A DNA stretch of 29,457 nt from CAVZLD01 sp964522605. GTDB lineage: Bacteria > Planctomycetota > Planctomycetia > Pirellulales > Pirellulaceae. The notes beneath the pieces are model-generated. The model saw only the letters and a list, made by a program, of their open reading frames with translations. It was not told the DNA's origin and did not search any database. Shown piece by piece: positions 27,377-29,457 of the stretch. Position 1 is the stretch's first letter; every line of letters starts with the position of its first letter. The translations under genes and the position numbers were made by a program. The stretch is taken from NCBI GenBank assembly GCA_964522605.1, contig CAZFWV010000047.1, forward strand, positions 1 through 29,457, given 5' to 3'.

Positions 27377-28315
27377 TTACGGTTTGTCAGCGAAGGCGTG
27401 AACGTTGTCGACCGTGATTAATTCCAGCGGTACTTTGATGTCTTTTTCGACGGGATGGCCGTCGAGATGTTCGTAGAACCGTTGGGCTGCAATACGACCG
27501 ATCTCACGGGGAAACTGAACGGATGTCGAATACAGTCTGCCGTCCTTCACGGCGGAAATACCCGCCGCCGAGCCATCGACGCTGACGACCGTCACTTGAG
27601 CAAGTCGCTTTTCAGCCTCCAGCGCGGAGATGGCTCCCATGGCACTGGGATCGTTCACGGCAAACACCGCATTGATGTCGGAATGAGTTCGCAGAACGTC
27701 CTGCATCACAGGTCGTGCTCCCTCAGCCGTTCCCCTGCCATCTCGAATTTCCAAGATATTCATCTCAGGCCACTTGGCCAGTTCGTCCTGGAAGCCCTCG
27801 ACACGGTCAATGCAGGCCTTGTTGGTTGGAATGTGCAGGATCACGATCTTGGCCGATCGTTTTGCCTTATGCAGAGCACGGGCGGCGAGTCGTCCCGCCG
27901 CGACGTTGTCGGACGCCACTTGGCAGAGCACCAGATCGGGTTCTTTGACCGGTGCGTCCACAACGACGCAAGGCACTGCCTTCTGTCTGGCCTCAAGCAG
28001 ACTGTCCTTGGCATCCTCCCAATTCACCGGGTTGAGGAAGAGAGCGGAGACACCCTGGTCGAGCAGTCGAGAAACGATCTTGTCCTGGTTGCGGTCATCC
28101 CACTGCGAATCCATGGTAATCAGGCGGTCGCCATGGGAAGCAACAACCTCTTTGATTCCCTCATTACATTCCACGAAGAAAGGGTTGTTCAGCGTCTGAA
28201 AGACCGCTCCCATCGTACGACCAGTGAAGGCGGGTTCTTCCCTTGCCGCAGGTGGATTGCAGCCGTGAATCAGATGCAGGAGGACGACGAGGGTCAGCTT
28301 GCAGGGTCGGTTCAT
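27377..28315 (-). CDS. RbsB-like periplasmic sugar-binding protein, probable lipoprotein
   Basis: This 312-residue type I periplasmic binding protein (Peripla_BP_4, RbsB-like) begins MNRPCKLTLVVLLHLIHGC, a signal ending in a lipobox-like IHGC with an unusual His. The binding fold starts at GAVFQTLNNPFFVECNEGIK and continues with DQGVSALFLNPVNW, DNVAAGRLAARAL, AVNDPSAMGAISALEAEK and VVSVDGSAAGISAVKDG, all standard in ribose or other pentose/hexose binders. The ATG at 28315 is preferred over a TTG at 28324. No ABC ATPase or permease is present in the cluster; the next gene is an MFS porter, which does not need a binding protein. A sensory role or a partner elsewhere is likely. Confidence 0.88.
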   Translation of the reverse strand: MNRPCKLTLVVLLHLIHGCNPPAAREEPAFTGRTMGAVFQTLNNPFFVECNEGIKEVVASHGDRLITMDSQWDDRNQDKIVSRLLDQGVSALFLNPVNWEDAKDSLLEARQKAVPCVVVDAPVKEPDLVLCQVASDNVAAGRLAARALHKAKRSAKIVILHIPTNKACIDRVEGFQDELAKWPEMNILEIRDGRGTAEGARPVMQDVLRTHSDINAVFAVNDPSAMGAISALEAEKRLAQVTVVSVDGSAAGISAVKDGRLYSTSVQFPREIGRIAAQRFYEHLDGHPVEKDIKVPLELITVDNVHAFADKP

Positions 28316-28371
28316 AATAGGCAAAAGGGTTACGGCTCTCTGCCAAAACGATCAACACCGGTGTGGAATCT

Positions 28372-29457
28372 TCAACGCTCAGCCATGCCGATTGACCACA
28401 TCTCTTGGATCTCATTCTCAGGCATTGATCGCCGTACGAGCACAAACTCGCTGATCAGGCCTTCGAACGATTCATTCCCGTTAGCCGTCTCCCCCTGAGG
28501 ATCCGGCGGCGCTGAGCCGATCCACAGGTCACCCTCGTTGGGAACGAAATCGGCGCGGCGTCCCTGCGCCACGCGCTGCCCATCCACGTACAGAACACTC
28601 TCTTCGCCATTCGCAGAGATGGCGACGTGCATCCACTGGCCGGGTACGACGGGCATTCCCACCGACGTGACCTCGCTCGATCCCGAGCGAAACCTGAGCG
28701 CACATTCAACTTCGCCAAGCGCATTCTGTTCACAGACGAGTGCGAGCTCGTAGTTCGGTTGATCGCCGTGACTGAGCGCCGTTCGCTTCGAAGCAATCAC
28801 CCCGATCGGCGGCATGAGCGCCGTGTTGGGGCGAATCCAGGCTGCAAGGGTTAACGCTTGAGTAATATTCAACTCATTCGCGTGAGGGACACGTAACTGT
28901 TGCTGACGGCTGGAATCAAACTGCAGGGCGCGCTGCTCGGGCCAGCGGCCCGGAGACACCCATTGCGGACGCGTGTCGGGATCCAGGCCATTGCCAAGCA
29001 GGCCATCCAGCTTCCCGCCTGTTGCTCCCGCACCATTGATCACATGCTGAGAATCATCGACCGGCCCGTCCCAGGCGTAATACAGCACCAAGGCCGGCTC
29101 GCGGCGAAGGCGATAACTGTCCGCAAGCCATCGGTGATAGGAGGAGTTGTGCAAGGCCTTGACACGTGCTTCGAATTCTCGAGGGCCCACAAAGGCTAAT
29201 TCGTCGGAACGGATATTTTCGATGCGTGATCCAGCCGCTTCGACGCGCTTCGCAAAGCCTTCACCCAGCAATTGGCGATCCGGCTTGGACCCAAACGACG
29301 TCCCGAGTGCGACGTGACCACGAAAGACGTGGACATCCGTCGTTCCGTTGCCTTCACTGCTGACGCCGAATTCGGTCCCGAGATCTACCACCGTGGCCTG
29401 ATCCGTGCGGATCGTGAATCCTATCGCTTCCTCGGACACTTTCGCCGAGATGCGCCC
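28372..29457 (-). CDS. FecR-LamG membrane/surface protein (5' end outside window)
   Basis: This is a partial gene entering from the right edge. The visible N-terminal part is the end of a FecR-type beta-helical domain (EEAIGFTIRTDQATVVDLGT, EFGVSSEGNGTTDVHVFRGH). A linker (LALVLYYAWDG-like) leads to a C-terminal LamG domain at visible residues about 170-350 (LTLAAWIRPNTA, WMHVAISANGEESVLYVDGQ, EGLISEFVLVRRSM). FecR-LamG proteins are abundant in planctomycetes and are usually encoded beside an ECF sigma factor, acting as membrane anti-sigma or signal receivers. The sigma gene and the membrane helix would be beyond the edge. The stop is 56 bases before the binding-protein start, so the two are probably co-transcribed. 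Confidence 0.82.
   Translation of the reverse strand, partial: GRISAKVSEEAIGFTIRTDQATVVDLGTEFGVSSEGNGTTDVHVFRGHVALGTSFGSKPDRQLLGEGFAKRVEAAGSRIENIRSDELAFVGPREFEARVKALHNSSYHRWLADSYRLRREPALVLYYAWDGPVDDSQHVINGAGATGGKLDGLLGNGLDPDTRPQWVSPGRWPEQRALQFDSSRQQQLRVPHANELNITQALTLAAWIRPNTALMPPIGVIASKRTALSHGDQPNYELALVCEQNALGEVECALRFRSGSSEVTSVGMPVVPGQWMHVAISANGEESVLYVDGQRVAQGRRADFVPNEGDLWIGSAPPDPQGETANGNESFEGLISEFVLVRRSMPENEIQEMWSIGMAER

Noticed and set aside
27455..28498. A 347-codon plus-strand frame over the sugar-binding protein
   Set aside because: It is antisense to a gene with unmistakable RbsB motifs and crosses into the FecR-LamG gene. No protein-like features were seen.
1..29457. tRNA, rRNA, CRISPR array, riboswitch or prophage
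   Set aside because: No cloverleaf-like segment, no regularly spaced repeats, no cas genes, no known aptamer core and no phage structural genes were recognised by eye.

Overview
The window looks like chromosomal DNA of a planctomycete, most likely from the Pirellulales. The markers are a FecR-LamG surface protein, LamG domains fused to GH32-like glycosidases, large secreted carbohydrate-active enzymes on both strands, a one-zinc-ribbon mini-protein, a secreted NIPSNAP protein, and moderately GC-rich coding with sparse Shine-Dalgarno sites. This assignment comes from recognised protein families, not from any search. No rRNA, tRNA or CRISPR array was seen.

Positions 1-1424 hold a possible gene end, a zinc-ribbon mini-protein and a double cold-shock-domain protein. 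Positions 1885-7967 are a run of gene wreckage around two intact genes, a secreted TolB-like beta-propeller and a small membrane protein. The wreckage comprises a 5'-truncated HlyD-type adaptor, a 3'-truncated MacB/FtsX permease, an aldo/keto reductase piece, an alpha/beta-hydrolase tail, a frameshifted PQQ-like beta-propeller joined in frame to the tail of an OmpR-type response regulator, the head of its histidine kinase, and the tail of a DUF1254/DUF1214 protein.

Positions 8026-17306 contain an intact Tat-exported 5'-nucleotidase, a GH5-like glycosidase cut at both ends, a 1007-residue secreted glycosidase-like protein with a malectin-like module, a secreted NIPSNAP protein, and a secreted double beta-helix pectate-lyase-like protein. 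An integrase-core transposase remnant follows at about 17.5-17.9 kb.

Positions 18100-29457 form the coherent part: six co-directional minus-strand genes. In transcription order they are a FecR-LamG protein (cut by the window edge), an RbsB-like sugar-binding lipoprotein, an MFS sugar porter, two tandem LamG-GH32-like secreted glycosidases, and a heparinase II/III-like secreted protein. I read this as a glycan utilisation locus, probably for a fructan or fructose-containing polymer. The binding protein has no ABC partner in view, so it may act in sensing. The two GH32 paralogues lack the usual E-C acid/base motif spacing. This cluster is the best candidate here for a little-described system.
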